This document shows, in pieces, positions 35,547-44,267 of a stretch of DNA of 54,708 nt. The stretch covers positions 1-54,708 of the forward strand of contig NZ_SLUN01000018.1 in the NCBI RefSeq assembly GCF_004340685.1, given 5' to 3'. Source of the DNA: Hydrogenispora ethanolica. GTDB taxonomy: Bacteria > Bacillota > UBA4882 > UBA8346. The notes below the pieces were generated by a model, which saw only the letters and a program-made list of their open reading frames with translations, searched no databases and was not told the origin of the DNA. How positions within the stretch are numbered: position 1 is the first letter of the stretch; each line of letters begins with the position of its first letter. The translations under genes and the position numbers were made by a program.

Positions 35547-36663
35547 ATTTACCTTTCTCAACTTCTTCTTTGAACACTTGCAAGTATTGCTGGACCATAG
35601 TCTTGATGCTCATTCGCTTCCGAATCTGCTGCAGAATTAGTTCTTTTTCCGAATTTGATAACTTAAAAGCTTTTTCGATTTCTTCAATTAATTTTTTTGG
35701 TTGAACTTGAAAATTTCGACCGTCAAAATTAACATCAATGGCTTCATTAATATTTAGCGCCGAAACTGCTCCGAAAAAGGTATTCTCGTTTCGGATGGCT
35801 ATTACCGGTTTTAAACAAGCCAGAGCTTCTATTGCTACCCTTCCTTCACCTACGATTAAATCGGCTGCGGAATACCAAGTAAGTATATCCTGCGTAAAAT
35901 TTTCGATTCTAACAACGGGGCCGTACATTTGATTCAATGATTGTACCTTCGCTTCAACCTGTGAGCGCAAAGGTCCTTCACCGATAATAACAACCTTGCA
36001 ATTAGGGTACTTACTAAGGAGTTGAGGAATACTATCCAATAAAACTAAAGCGACGGCACCTTTAATTGAGCTCAACCGGCTGACATGCAAAATTGTCATG
36101 GTGTCCAATGACAGACTTAACGATTGTCTAGCTACGGTTTGATCATAGGCCACAAATCTTGTAAAATCGATTCCGTTATGGATGACCTTAACAGAATCCA
36201 GCGAGAACCCAAAGTCTTCAACGAGTCGTTGAGCCAAATTATGGCTAACTGCAATCATAGTTCCAAATTGTCGAGGGTAACTTTTTTTTCTAGGGGCTCT
36301 ATGCCAGGCATCATGCATGGTCACAGTAAAGGAGACTCCCGTTATATTTTGAATGGCACGTGCCCAAAGTCCCGATGTACGTTGCTGTGCACTGATAACA
36401 TCAATTTTTTTAATTTTGACAATATTCACAATTTGCCATATGCTATATAACCAGCTAAAAAAATTAATACCACGAGTTTGAATTTCGATAATAGATATCT
36501 TGGGATATTCTTTTCGTAATAAACTTAGTTTTTCTTTGTCTCCGCCTCGATTAACCGCTAATGTTATCGCGTGCTCCGAATACAAGCCTGTAATCAACGC
36601 CTCAACATGTGTCTCGGCGCCACCGACTCTCCAAGGTTGAGAAAACAAGATCAAAATGTTCAT
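35524..36663 (-). CDS. Glycosyltransferase family 4
   Basis: A 379-residue GT4 enzyme: WRVGGAETHVEALITGLY at the N-terminus, VIHNGIDFTRF, then ILHVSRLSSIKGAVALVLLDSIPQL and the active-site Glu segment VGEGRVAIEALACLKPVIAIRN. GAGG precedes ATG 36663. It lies between two GT9 genes in the envelope-glycan operon. Confidence 0.87.
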   Translation of the reverse strand: MNILILFSQPWRVGGAETHVEALITGLYSEHAITLAVNRGGDKEKLSLLRKEYPKISIIEIQTRGINFFSWLYSIWQIVNIVKIKKIDVISAQQRTSGLWARAIQNITGVSFTVTMHDAWHRAPRKKSYPRQFGTMIAVSHNLAQRLVEDFGFSLDSVKVIHNGIDFTRFVAYDQTVARQSLSLSLDTMTILHVSRLSSIKGAVALVLLDSIPQLLSKYPNCKVVIIGEGPLRSQVEAKVQSLNQMYGPVVRIENFTQDILTWYSAADLIVGEGRVAIEALACLKPVIAIRNENTFFGAVSALNINEAIDVNFDGRNFQVQPKKLIEEIEKAFKLSNSEKELILQQIRKRMSIKTMVQQYLQVFKEEVEKGKYGKHPIN

Positions 36664-36707
36664 AAAATTTCCTCTTCATCAAAAAAGTCATTAGCTCAGT
36701 GATTCAT

Positions 36708-37715
36708 TTAAATCTCAAGAATACGCTTCGCATGAGCAATAACCTCTTCAACAGTAATACCTTTCATGCAACGGTACTGATTTTGACAAAAAGCATCATC
36801 ATGGCAAGGGCCGCAATCAAGTTTACAACTAATTATTACGGAGTGTTTTTTTCGTGGCCCCCACAAGTTACTATCCGTAGGACCGAATAGTACAATTGCC
36901 GGGGTATTGACCGCTTCAGCAATATGTGCCGGACCAGTATCTACACTAATCATTAAATCGGCTCTACTTATCAATTGAGCAATTTCGGTTAAGCTATAAG
37001 TTCCAGCCAATACAGTCGCCTGGTCGTTCGCTTTTTTGTTAATTTCCTTTAATATGGACTGCTCTGCAGTCCCGCCTATCAAATAACATTGTCCAAGAGA
37101 TGAAAACTGTTTTATAATCTCAGTAAAGCCCTCAATTGACCAACTTTTTCCTTTCGAACGGCCACAAGGACATAGGACAATTTCGAATTTTTTTGACCTA
37201 TCCTTCGGGATAGAACAAATCGTAGATACATTCAGAAATGGTGCGGAATCTGAATTTTTAATTCCGAGCGGATCTAAAAGAGTAAGTAAGTATTCAGTGT
37301 TATGCTGACCAACGCGTATTTGAGAATCGACTGTATGCGTTAAAAACCATTGCGATCCTCGTGCTTTAAAACCGATGCGATATAAAGAACCGCTGAGAAA
37401 AGCAATTAAAACACTTCGTTCGGATAAATTGGTAGATAAAGCGAGCTGATATTTTTTTTTGCGAAGTTTAATTATCAACTTCAAGAAATTTAACAAATCT
37501 TTATCTTTTCCAAGCTTATCGTAAACAATAACGTCGTTAACATTAGGGAAAAGTTTGGCAACTGCTGCAGTTTGAGGAGTGACGAGCAAATCAATTTTGG
37601 CATGTTTATAAAATGACCCAAGCGCTCTTGCTATAGGTGTAGATAATACCACGTCACCAACATTCGCAAGATTAATAAGTAAAATATTGTTAATCAAGTG
37701 ATGCTTAATGTTCAA
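36708..37715 (-). CDS. GT9 heptosyltransferase-type glycosyltransferase
   Basis: A 335-residue GT9 protein (NNILLINLANVGDVVLSTPIARAL; SVDTGPAHIAEAVNTPAIVLFGPTDSNLWGP). The C-terminus has a Cys cluster (CKLDCGPCHDDAFCQNQYRC), a known variant of this family. The TTG at 37715, eight bases after GGGAG, is preferred over ATG 37730, which has no ribosome-binding site. It likely transfers a heptose or related sugar to lipid A-core. Confidence 0.85.
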   Translation of the reverse strand: MNIKHHLINNILLINLANVGDVVLSTPIARALGSFYKHAKIDLLVTPQTAAVAKLFPNVNDVIVYDKLGKDKDLLNFLKLIIKLRKKKYQLALSTNLSERSVLIAFLSGSLYRIGFKARGSQWFLTHTVDSQIRVGQHNTEYLLTLLDPLGIKNSDSAPFLNVSTICSIPKDRSKKFEIVLCPCGRSKGKSWSIEGFTEIIKQFSSLGQCYLIGGTAEQSILKEINKKANDQATVLAGTYSLTEIAQLISRADLMISVDTGPAHIAEAVNTPAIVLFGPTDSNLWGPRKKHSVIISCKLDCGPCHDDAFCQNQYRCMKGITVEEVIAHAKRILEI

Positions 37716-37755
37716 GTTCACAACTCCCATTTACAAAGCCCAAACCCAAAACACT

Positions 37756-38784
37756 CTAAAATCTTGCTAGTGTATTTTCTAAACTCAGTGCCACTTCATC
37801 CACATCAATCGCAGATAGACAATCAAAGTTCTTAGAACATCTCCGTTCCCAACACCCCTGACACTCTCTTTCCACTGTCAACACCTCATGCCCTTCCCCA
37901 TACGGTCCATTCCGCAAGGGGTCTGTCGGGCCAAATAGCGCCACTACTTTAGTTCCCATCGCCGCAGCCAGATGCATTGGGCCGGTGTCGCCGCCGACAA
38001 AGGCTCGGGCGTGTTGAATAACATAAGCGAGTGCCTTTAAGGTAGTCCGGCCGACTAAATTAACCGGTTCGGTTTTCGTATGCTTGATGATTTCGTCGAA
38101 CAGCGGTTTCTCTTTGGGTCCGCCCACCACTACCGGAGTAATCCCTTCCAAAGTAAGCCTGTCCGCCAGTTCTGCGAAGCGAATCGCGGGCCAGCATTTA
38201 TTGGGCCAGTTGGCTCCCGGGGCCAAAATTAGATAGGGTTTTCCAAAGTCCAGGCCACATTCTTGGGCTTTTGATATAGCTTTTTGAGCTTCATCCTCCG
38301 TGATATGAATCCCGAAATTGACTTGGTTCACATCGCAGCCGAGATAACGGGCTACGTCAAGATAACGCTCCACCACATGACTATCGCGATGGTCGCCGCA
38401 AACTCGTTTTCCGATCCAATCGCTCAACTCACGGGCATTACAATACACCAGCTTTGTCGGAGCCCCGCTCAGCCAAGAAAGAACCGCGCTCTTCAATAAC
38501 CCCTGCAGGTCCAAAGCCAAGTCAAAACGATATTGGCGAAGTTCGCCCGCCAAAGCATTAAGTTCATGCAAAAAACCGTGCCCTGTTTTAAACTTTGCCT
38601 TATCAAAGACAATCACTTGATCGATAAACGGATGATCGGCCAAAAGATCGTACGCCGGCCGTTCCACGATCCAGGTCACCCGGACCGAAGGATCGGCCTC
38701 TTTCAACGCAGCAGCCACCGGTAGAGCATGGATGACATCGCCGATGGCGCTCAGCTTAATGATGAGAATATTTTTAAAGTTCAT
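37756..38784 (-). CDS. Lipopolysaccharide heptosyltransferase (WaaC-like GT9)
   Basis: A 342-residue GT9 enzyme with all family landmarks: ILIIKLSAIGDVIHALPVAAALKE, DLALDLQGLLKSAVLSWLSGAP, GANWPNKCWPAIRFAEL, and GGDTGPMHLAAAMGTKVVALFGPTDP. It is closest in plan to heptosyltransferase I. GGAG precedes ATG 38784. It is the first gene of the glycan cluster, 160 bases after dxs. Confidence 0.9.
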   Translation of the reverse strand: MNFKNILIIKLSAIGDVIHALPVAAALKEADPSVRVTWIVERPAYDLLADHPFIDQVIVFDKAKFKTGHGFLHELNALAGELRQYRFDLALDLQGLLKSAVLSWLSGAPTKLVYCNARELSDWIGKRVCGDHRDSHVVERYLDVARYLGCDVNQVNFGIHITEDEAQKAISKAQECGLDFGKPYLILAPGANWPNKCWPAIRFAELADRLTLEGITPVVVGGPKEKPLFDEIIKHTKTEPVNLVGRTTLKALAYVIQHARAFVGGDTGPMHLAAAMGTKVVALFGPTDPLRNGPYGEGHEVLTVERECQGCWERRCSKNFDCLSAIDVDEVALSLENTLARF

Positions 38785-38943
38785 CCGTTTCTCCGATGGC
38801 CATACGGTTTTTTATTATTCCACAAAGAACCTTTTTTTCCCTTTGTTATAATTCATAAAAGATTCTTTGAAAAACCCACCCATTTGATTATCGGCAGCGA
38901 GAAAATTTTAATAAACTGAAATCATTTACCAATCAAATTTTTC

Positions 38944-40842
38944 TCACAAACTCGCCCTTATCCCAATCGCCGGCAGATTCAATTCCCGGACCGCCCGGCA
39001 GATTCCTTCGGCATCCAGACCGCATTGGGCCAGAAGGATCTCGGTTGAGCCGTGCGCGATGAATTGATCCGGAATCCCGAGCGCCTTCAGGCGCACTCCG
39101 GTGACTCCCTGCCCGGTGAGGAATTCAGCCACCGCCGAGCCAAAGCCGCCGGCGACGGCGTTCTCTTCAACCGTAATAATCTTTGAATGGTTTGGCAACA
39201 AACTGAGCAGCAACGCTTGATCCAACGGTTTGACAAAACGGGCATTGACCACTGTACAATCGATCCCGGATTTTTTAAGCAGCTTGGCGGCTTCCAAAGC
39301 CGGGCTGACCATGGAACCGATGGCCACGATCGCGATATCTTTCCCTTCCAGGAGGATCTCTGCCGTTCCCAATGGCAAAGGAACGTAGGCTAGAGCATCT
39401 TCCAGCGTCAATCCTGCGCGGCGCGGATAGCGGATGGCCACTGGACCGTTGGTATGAAGCGCGGTATAAAGCATATCCTGAAATTCAGCGGCATCCTTGG
39501 GGGCCATGACAGTCATATTGGGAATATGCCGTAAAAAGCTGAGGTCAAAAACCCCATGATGGGTCGGTCCGTCCGCCCCCACCAGCCCGGCGCGGTCCAG
39601 CATGAAGACAACCGGCAAATTTTGCAGGCAGACATCATGGATGATCTGATCGTAGGCCCGCTGCAGGAAGGTCGAATAAATCGCCACCACCGGATGAAAT
39701 CCCTGCTTGGCAAGGCCGGCAGCAAAAGTCACCGCATGTTCCTCGGCGATTCCCACATCAAAGAAACGCTTCGGAAAATGTTTAGAGAAGTTCAGTAAAC
39801 CAGTCCCATCGGCCATGGCGGCGGTGACTGCGATGATTTTCGGTTCGGATTTCGCCAGATCGACGATGCAGCGCGAAAAGACTTCCGTATAACTCAAAGC
39901 GGACGGTTCTTCGGTTTTCCGGCCGTTGGCAAGTTCGAAAGGACCGGTGCCATGGAACCGCTGCGGGTTTCGTTCGGCCAATTCGTATCCCTTGCCCTTG
40001 ACAGTCAACACATGAATCAATACGGGGCCGCCGCGATTGGCGGCATCGCGCAAACTCACCTTTAACTCGGCGATATCATGGCCATTCACCGGACCCAAGT
40101 AAGTGATCCCCAATTCTTCAAAAAACATTCCCGGGATTACCAGATAAGTCAGGCTGTCTTCGAGTTTACTCAGGTATTCGACAGTGACCTTGCCCACCCG
40201 GGGGATCTTCCGGATTAATTCTTGGATGTCGGATTTTAGCCGCCGCAATTTAGGGTTCATCCGCAAGCGGTTCAAGTAACGGGAGAGCGCTCCCACGTTT
40301 TTGGCGATGGACATCTCGTTGTCATTGAGCACCACAATCATATCGGTCTGGAGATGGCCCAGCTGATTTAGGCCTTCAAAGGCCATGCCCCCGGTCAATG
40401 AACCGTCACCGATCACCGCAACGACCTTGTGGTTCTCACCGGCCAAATCACGCGCCTTGGCAATGCCGAGCGCCGCCGAGATCGAAGTGGAGCTGTGCCC
40501 GGTGGCGAAGGCGTCATGTTCACTCTCTTCCGGTTTGGGAAAGCCACTCAAACCGCCGAATTGGCGGAGTGTCTGGAATTGATCGTAACGGCCGGTAAGG
40601 ATTTTATGGACGTAGGATTGATGGCCGACATCCCAGACGATCTTATCCCGCGGGCTATCAAAAATCGCATGCAAGGCCAGGGTTAGTTCGACGACTCCGA
40701 GGTTGGGCGCCAGATGCCCGCCGGTATGAGCCACCGTTTTCAGGAGAAATTGGCGAATCTCCGCCGCCAATTCAACCAATTCCGAGTTGGAAAAGCGTTT
40801 TAGATCCGCCGGCCCATGGATGGATTGCAGGTAATCACTCAT
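38944..40842 (-). CDS. dxs: 1-deoxy-D-xylulose-5-phosphate synthase
   Basis: A 632-residue thiamine-diphosphate enzyme of the usual DXS length. Visible features: [14 protein letters not shown], the TPP motif [30 protein letters not shown], and [15 protein letters not shown] in the transketolase part. It makes DXP, the first step of the MEP isoprenoid pathway. Its ATG overlaps the oapA stop by four bases. Last gene of the xseA-ispA-oapA operon. Confidence 0.97.
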   Translation of the reverse strand: [632 protein letters not shown]

Positions 40843-41420
40843 TTGGAACTTTTCACCTTCCGAGAGTTGGGCTTGGCTTTTTTCTTGGTTCGTTTGGGGT
40901 TGAAATCAGCGACCTTCAAAAATGATAAAATTTTCCCCACTAGAAATACCACATCATTGGCACGACTGATGGCATAGGATTTGGCAAGCGCCTTGCCACC
41001 GACCGTCATGGCCGCGACCAGAGCAACCGCAAACGGACTTAAGAATCGCTCTTTCAGAAAAGAGTGCTCCCTGATCAATGTAAGGACGATTCCCGCGACA
41101 AGCACGCCGCTGATAGTACCGGCGATATCGCCGATCACGTCATTGCAGAAATTGGCAACCCGGTCGGCGCGGCGGATCAGATAGATAGCTTGTTTGGACC
41201 CTTTGACCTTGTCGGCGGCCATGGCGTGAAAGGGCGCTTCTTTGGCGGCTGTCACCGAGGTGCCGATGATATCGAAAAAAATTCCGGTAAGTATAATCAG
41301 TGCCAAAAAAAGTAGCGCCAACCACAAAGCCAACGAAGGGCCGAAAAAGAAAGAGACACCCAAAGAAATGACAAAAGTCAACAATGCCGTATTCAGAGCC
41401 TGAAGAGTACTTTTAAACAA
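40839..41420 (-). CDS. oapA: OLE RNA-associated membrane protein OapA
   Basis: A 193-residue protein with about four hydrophobic segments (about 8-30, 33-53, 105-120, 128-145) and a very basic tail (NPKRTKKKAKPNSRKVKSSK). Its early part (FFDIIGTSVTAAKEAPFHAMAADKVKG) weakly recalls the CNNM/DUF21 fold. Its length, the basic tail and its place between a candidate OLE RNA and dxs match OapA, which anchors OLE RNA to the membrane in Bacillus halodurans. The identification leans on position; sequence similarity to OapA was not tested. It overlaps dxs by four bases. Confidence 0.72.
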   Translation of the reverse strand: MFKSTLQALNTALLTFVISLGVSFFFGPSLALWLALLFLALIILTGIFFDIIGTSVTAAKEAPFHAMAADKVKGSKQAIYLIRRADRVANFCNDVIGDIAGTISGVLVAGIVLTLIREHSFLKERFLSPFAVALVAAMTVGGKALAKSYAISRANDVVFLVGKILSFLKVADFNPKRTKKKAKPNSRKVKSSK

Positions 41421-41631
41421 GGAACCACCTTAAAGAAACCAATCGCTTCGAATCCATAGGAACGATTGGTAGTATTCCAGATTTCCGCCCAATCCATGTT
41501 CGAACCGCACCGGCAAAAGCTCGGCGGAAATTTGGTGACAGCTTCGAAAAGATCTCTCGAAAACGCGGACTTTTTTCGGATAACCCAAAAAAGCGACCCT
41601 ATACGGGCCGGTTTAATGACGGAATATGTAA

Positions 41632-42246
41632 GAGGGGATGGTATCCGCCGAGTAAAAATTGTGGCTTAGGTCCAGTAGGTTTTCCCAGAGACCTCCGTTT
41701 CGTCGCCGAAGCGGCGGTTTCCCTTTATGGTCTCTCTGTTTCGTCGCCAACAACAGGACTGGATTACCACTGAGTCCACACTGCAATCCCCGGTGAAATT
41801 CGAAAAATCGAATAGCCTAGGAGTTTTCCTCCACAGAACGAGTCATCTTCTAGCCTCTTTTGCGGCGTTGGGTTTCAAATGGCAGAGAGTCGCCTGGTTC
41901 TGCAGAACTTTGGCGGCTTGATTACCCATATCCTCCCAACCCGCTCAAGGCAGGCTACACTGCACCGATACTAAGTACAAAAGACCCGTACCATATGCAG
42001 GTTTACCCCCAAGCCGTAGTTCACGCTTCGTTTTAACAACGGGATCCCCACGCACTTGGGCCTCCACGGTGGTGGGGTCTACGCCCACATGCCATTGTGG
42101 ATCGCCCCATCCCCTTAACCCCCAGCACCAACCCCCGACTGGGCGTCGGCAGCCAGCACCAGGGACTTCATCGATGTGCCCGCAACGGATTTTTAGGCCC
42201 GTCTTCGAAGATGGTCGCCCCGACTAGGATACTACACCATCCCCTC
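41632..42246 (-). ncRNA. ole: OLE RNA (ornate, large, extremophilic RNA)
   Basis: A gene-free stretch of nearly 930 bases in an otherwise tight operon. On the minus strand GAGGGGATGG then GTATCC (42246 down to 42227) pairs with GGATA and CCATCCCCTC (41646 down to 41632), giving a closing stem 615 nt long, close to the roughly 610 nt of known OLE RNAs. The interior is G-rich with further stems, for example AGAGACC/GGTCTCT near the 3' side. OLE RNAs sit next to oapA and isoprenoid/xse genes, as here. OLE binds OapA at the membrane and is linked to cold, alcohol and magnesium responses. Confidence 0.82.
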
Positions 42247-42255
42247 GTGAAAACT

Positions 42256-42285
42256 ATTATACCATATTTAGGCCGGTCCGCACAA
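42256..42285 (-). promoter_or_regulatory. Extended -10 promoter of the OLE RNA
   Basis: On the minus strand TATAAT (42261-42256) is preceded by TGG, giving TGGTATAAT, an extended -10. A weak TTGTGC lies 18 bp upstream (42285-42280). The predicted start is about 42249, three bases before the closing stem of the OLE RNA. Confidence 0.7.
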
Positions 42286-42350
42286 AAAGCTCTTGCCATA
42301 ACTGGCAGTAAATTGCTTATGCCGGCTGACAGGACGGGAAAAATAATTTT

Positions 42351-42803
42351 TTACTTCATCAACAGTAGGGCCATGATCACGCCCAATGTCGCTCCGGCTA
42401 TCACCTCGACCGGAGTATGACCCAGGAGTTCCTTCAAGCGTTCCTGATGAAACTCGCCTTCCTCGAAGATCTCATCCACGATCTTATTTAAAATGACCGC
42501 CTGACGACTGGCCGCCAATCTCACCCCGGCGGCGTCATACATTACCACTGCGGCAAACATGATGGCAATCGCCGTCATCGGACTGTCCCAACCTTTTGCG
42601 ATTCCCACGGCGGTCGCCAGCGAAGTCACCAAAGCCGAATGAGAACTGGGCATCCCGCCGGATCCGACCACAAACCGTTTGAAATTGATCCGTTTTTCAA
42701 CCGCGTAATAGAAAACACCCTTCAGAAATTGGGCGACGAACCAAGCGGAAATAGCGGTCCATAAAATTTTATTCTCAGCCAATTCCTTAAAGAAATTGCC
42801 CAC
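42351..42803 (-). CDS. Divergent PAP2 family membrane protein
   Basis: A 150-residue protein of the DUF212/divergent PAP2 family with the phosphatase-like motif GSGGMPSSHSALVTSLATAVG and later MYDAAGVRLAASRQAVILN and LLGHTPVEVIAGATLG. Three to four membrane helices. It may act on prenyl or lipid phosphates, in keeping with the neighbouring isoprenoid genes. Start GTG 42803 after GGGAG. Confidence 0.9.
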   Translation of the reverse strand: MGNFFKELAENKILWTAISAWFVAQFLKGVFYYAVEKRINFKRFVVGSGGMPSSHSALVTSLATAVGIAKGWDSPMTAIAIMFAAVVMYDAAGVRLAASRQAVILNKIVDEIFEEGEFHQERLKELLGHTPVEVIAGATLGVIMALLLMK

Positions 42804-42818
42804 TCCGATCCATCTCCC

Positions 42819-43901
42819 TTAAAAATCGCGATTCACTACATAATTCGCCCAAGTCAACAGCAGTTCTTTATACAGCGAATCCGGCAGGGGGCCGATCTCT
42901 TCCAACGCATCGGCGACAATGGATTCCGCTAGGCCCCGGGTATATTCTATTCCATTGAAGTCTATAAGAATTCGTCGGATCTCCGCCACTTCCTGCTCGC
43001 CGAGATAAGGATTTCCCAGCCAGCGATCTAAAAATTCCCGTTCGGCGGGACCGGCGTTATGATAGGCATGCAGTACGATGGTAGTCCGTTTGCCCTCCCG
43101 GATGTCGGAACCGACCTTTTTGCCCAGTCGCGCCTCATCGCCGGTGATGCCCAGGATGTCGTCCTGCAGTTGAAAGGCGGTGCCGCATTTCAAGGCGAAT
43201 CGTCCCACCGCCGCGATCAGGCCGTTCTCACTCAACGTTTTGCCCAAGCCGATCGAAGCTCCGGCGATTCCGGCATACTCGTACAGGACTCCGGTCTTCA
43301 ACTCCAACATCCGCAGCACTTCCGCCTCGGTCAACTCGGCGATCGGCCGCCTTGCGAACAAGACATCCAGGGCCTCGCCTTCCAGCAACCGATTGGTCAC
43401 ATCCACTTCCATCCGGCGGACCAGATCGAGGACGACCGGCAGCGGCACTCCCAATGAGGCCGAATCCAACAACAAACGCACCGCCCAGGCATGCTGGAGA
43501 TCTCCGGTGAGAATCGCCACATTCCGGCCAAGGTCGGCCGCTTCTTTGTCGGGATACCCCCATTCCTGGGCTTTCAGCCGGAACTCCTCATGGATGGTGG
43601 GCTGTCCCCGCCGCCGGGGATCATTATCGATAATATCGTCATGGACCAGGGTCCAGGTGTGATACACTTCCACCGCGGCCGCAGCCAGCCGCGCCGCCAT
43701 CTCCTTGCCGCCGACTGCGCCGCAGCAGAAAAAGAGGATTCCCGGCCGAAACCGTTTGGCGGGACGGTTTATATACGAATAAACAGCTTCCCGGAGGGGT
43801 TCCGGACGAAAGCTCTGCCGGTAATGTTCTTCATTGAAAAGCTCGACGACCATGGTTTCCCGTTCTTTCAGAGCGGATACGAATTGTTCCCTCGTTACCA
43901 T
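42819..43901 (-). CDS. ispA: Polyprenyl (farnesyl/geranylgeranyl) diphosphate synthase
   Basis: A 360-residue trans-prenyltransferase with the first Asp-rich motif (LVHDDIIDND) and the second (QLQDDILGITGD), plus the GKRFRPG-like PAKRFRPGIL entry. It is longer than typical IspA and has an insertion after the first motif. It condenses isopentenyl units into longer prenyl diphosphates. The product chain length cannot be read from the sequence. It lies between xseB and the PAP2-like gene. Confidence 0.9.
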   Translation of the reverse strand: MVTREQFVSALKERETMVVELFNEEHYRQSFRPEPLREAVYSYINRPAKRFRPGILFFCCGAVGGKEMAARLAAAAVEVYHTWTLVHDDIIDNDPRRRGQPTIHEEFRLKAQEWGYPDKEAADLGRNVAILTGDLQHAWAVRLLLDSASLGVPLPVVLDLVRRMEVDVTNRLLEGEALDVLFARRPIAELTEAEVLRMLELKTGVLYEYAGIAGASIGLGKTLSENGLIAAVGRFALKCGTAFQLQDDILGITGDEARLGKKVGSDIREGKRTTIVLHAYHNAGPAEREFLDRWLGNPYLGEQEVAEIRRILIDFNGIEYTRGLAESIVADALEEIGPLPDSLYKELLLTWANYVVNRDF

Positions 43902-43907
43902 CCCTGC

Positions 43908-44174
43908 CTAACCCTCCTCTTGGCCCTGATCCAATTGGAACGAACCCAGCTTGGGTTCGGCATTCTCGATTCCCAGCAGGATCTGAAGCCTTCCTTCGGC
44001 GGCATCCAGTTTTCCCGTGCAGAACTTGGCTAACCCGATCCCTTCCTCGAATAGATTCAAACTTTCCTCGAGGGACAGCTCGCCGGTCTCAAGCCGCTGC
44101 ACGATCTCGGTCAGCCGTTCCATGGCTTCCTCATAACTGCGTTCTCCAGGCTTATTTTTATTGGCATCGCTCAT
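43908..44174 (-). CDS. xseB: Exodeoxyribonuclease VII small subunit
   Basis: An 88-residue helical protein with the XseB pattern YEEAMERLTEIVQRLETGELSLEESLNLFEEGIGL. It pairs with XseA to degrade single-stranded DNA. Located between xseA and ispA, in the common xse-isp order. Confidence 0.94.
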   Translation of the reverse strand: MSDANKNKPGERSYEEAMERLTEIVQRLETGELSLEESLNLFEEGIGLAKFCTGKLDAAEGRLQILLGIENAEPKLGSFQLDQGQEEG

Positions 44175-44192
44175 GATGAACTCTCCTTACTG

Positions 44193-44267
44193 AGAGAATT
44201 TCAAATCTCTTCGGAAAAGCTTCGCAACTCATTGCGAAGGGTATATTATGGTAATTTGAAATTCTCT
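44193..44267. repeat. Nested-hairpin element C between xseA and xseB
   Basis: A perfect 14-bp inverted repeat (AGAGAATTTCAAAT at 44193-44206, complement at 44254-44267) encloses TTCGCAA/TTGCGAA (44221-44238). Its right arm supplies the last codons of xseA. It shares its leading AGAGAATT with the element at 45755-45872. Confidence 0.65.

Noticed and set aside
41421-42350. Small open frames in the OLE region
   Set aside because: Short plus- and minus-strand frames here lack ribosome-binding sites and protein-like composition. The closing stem and operon position favour a structured RNA.
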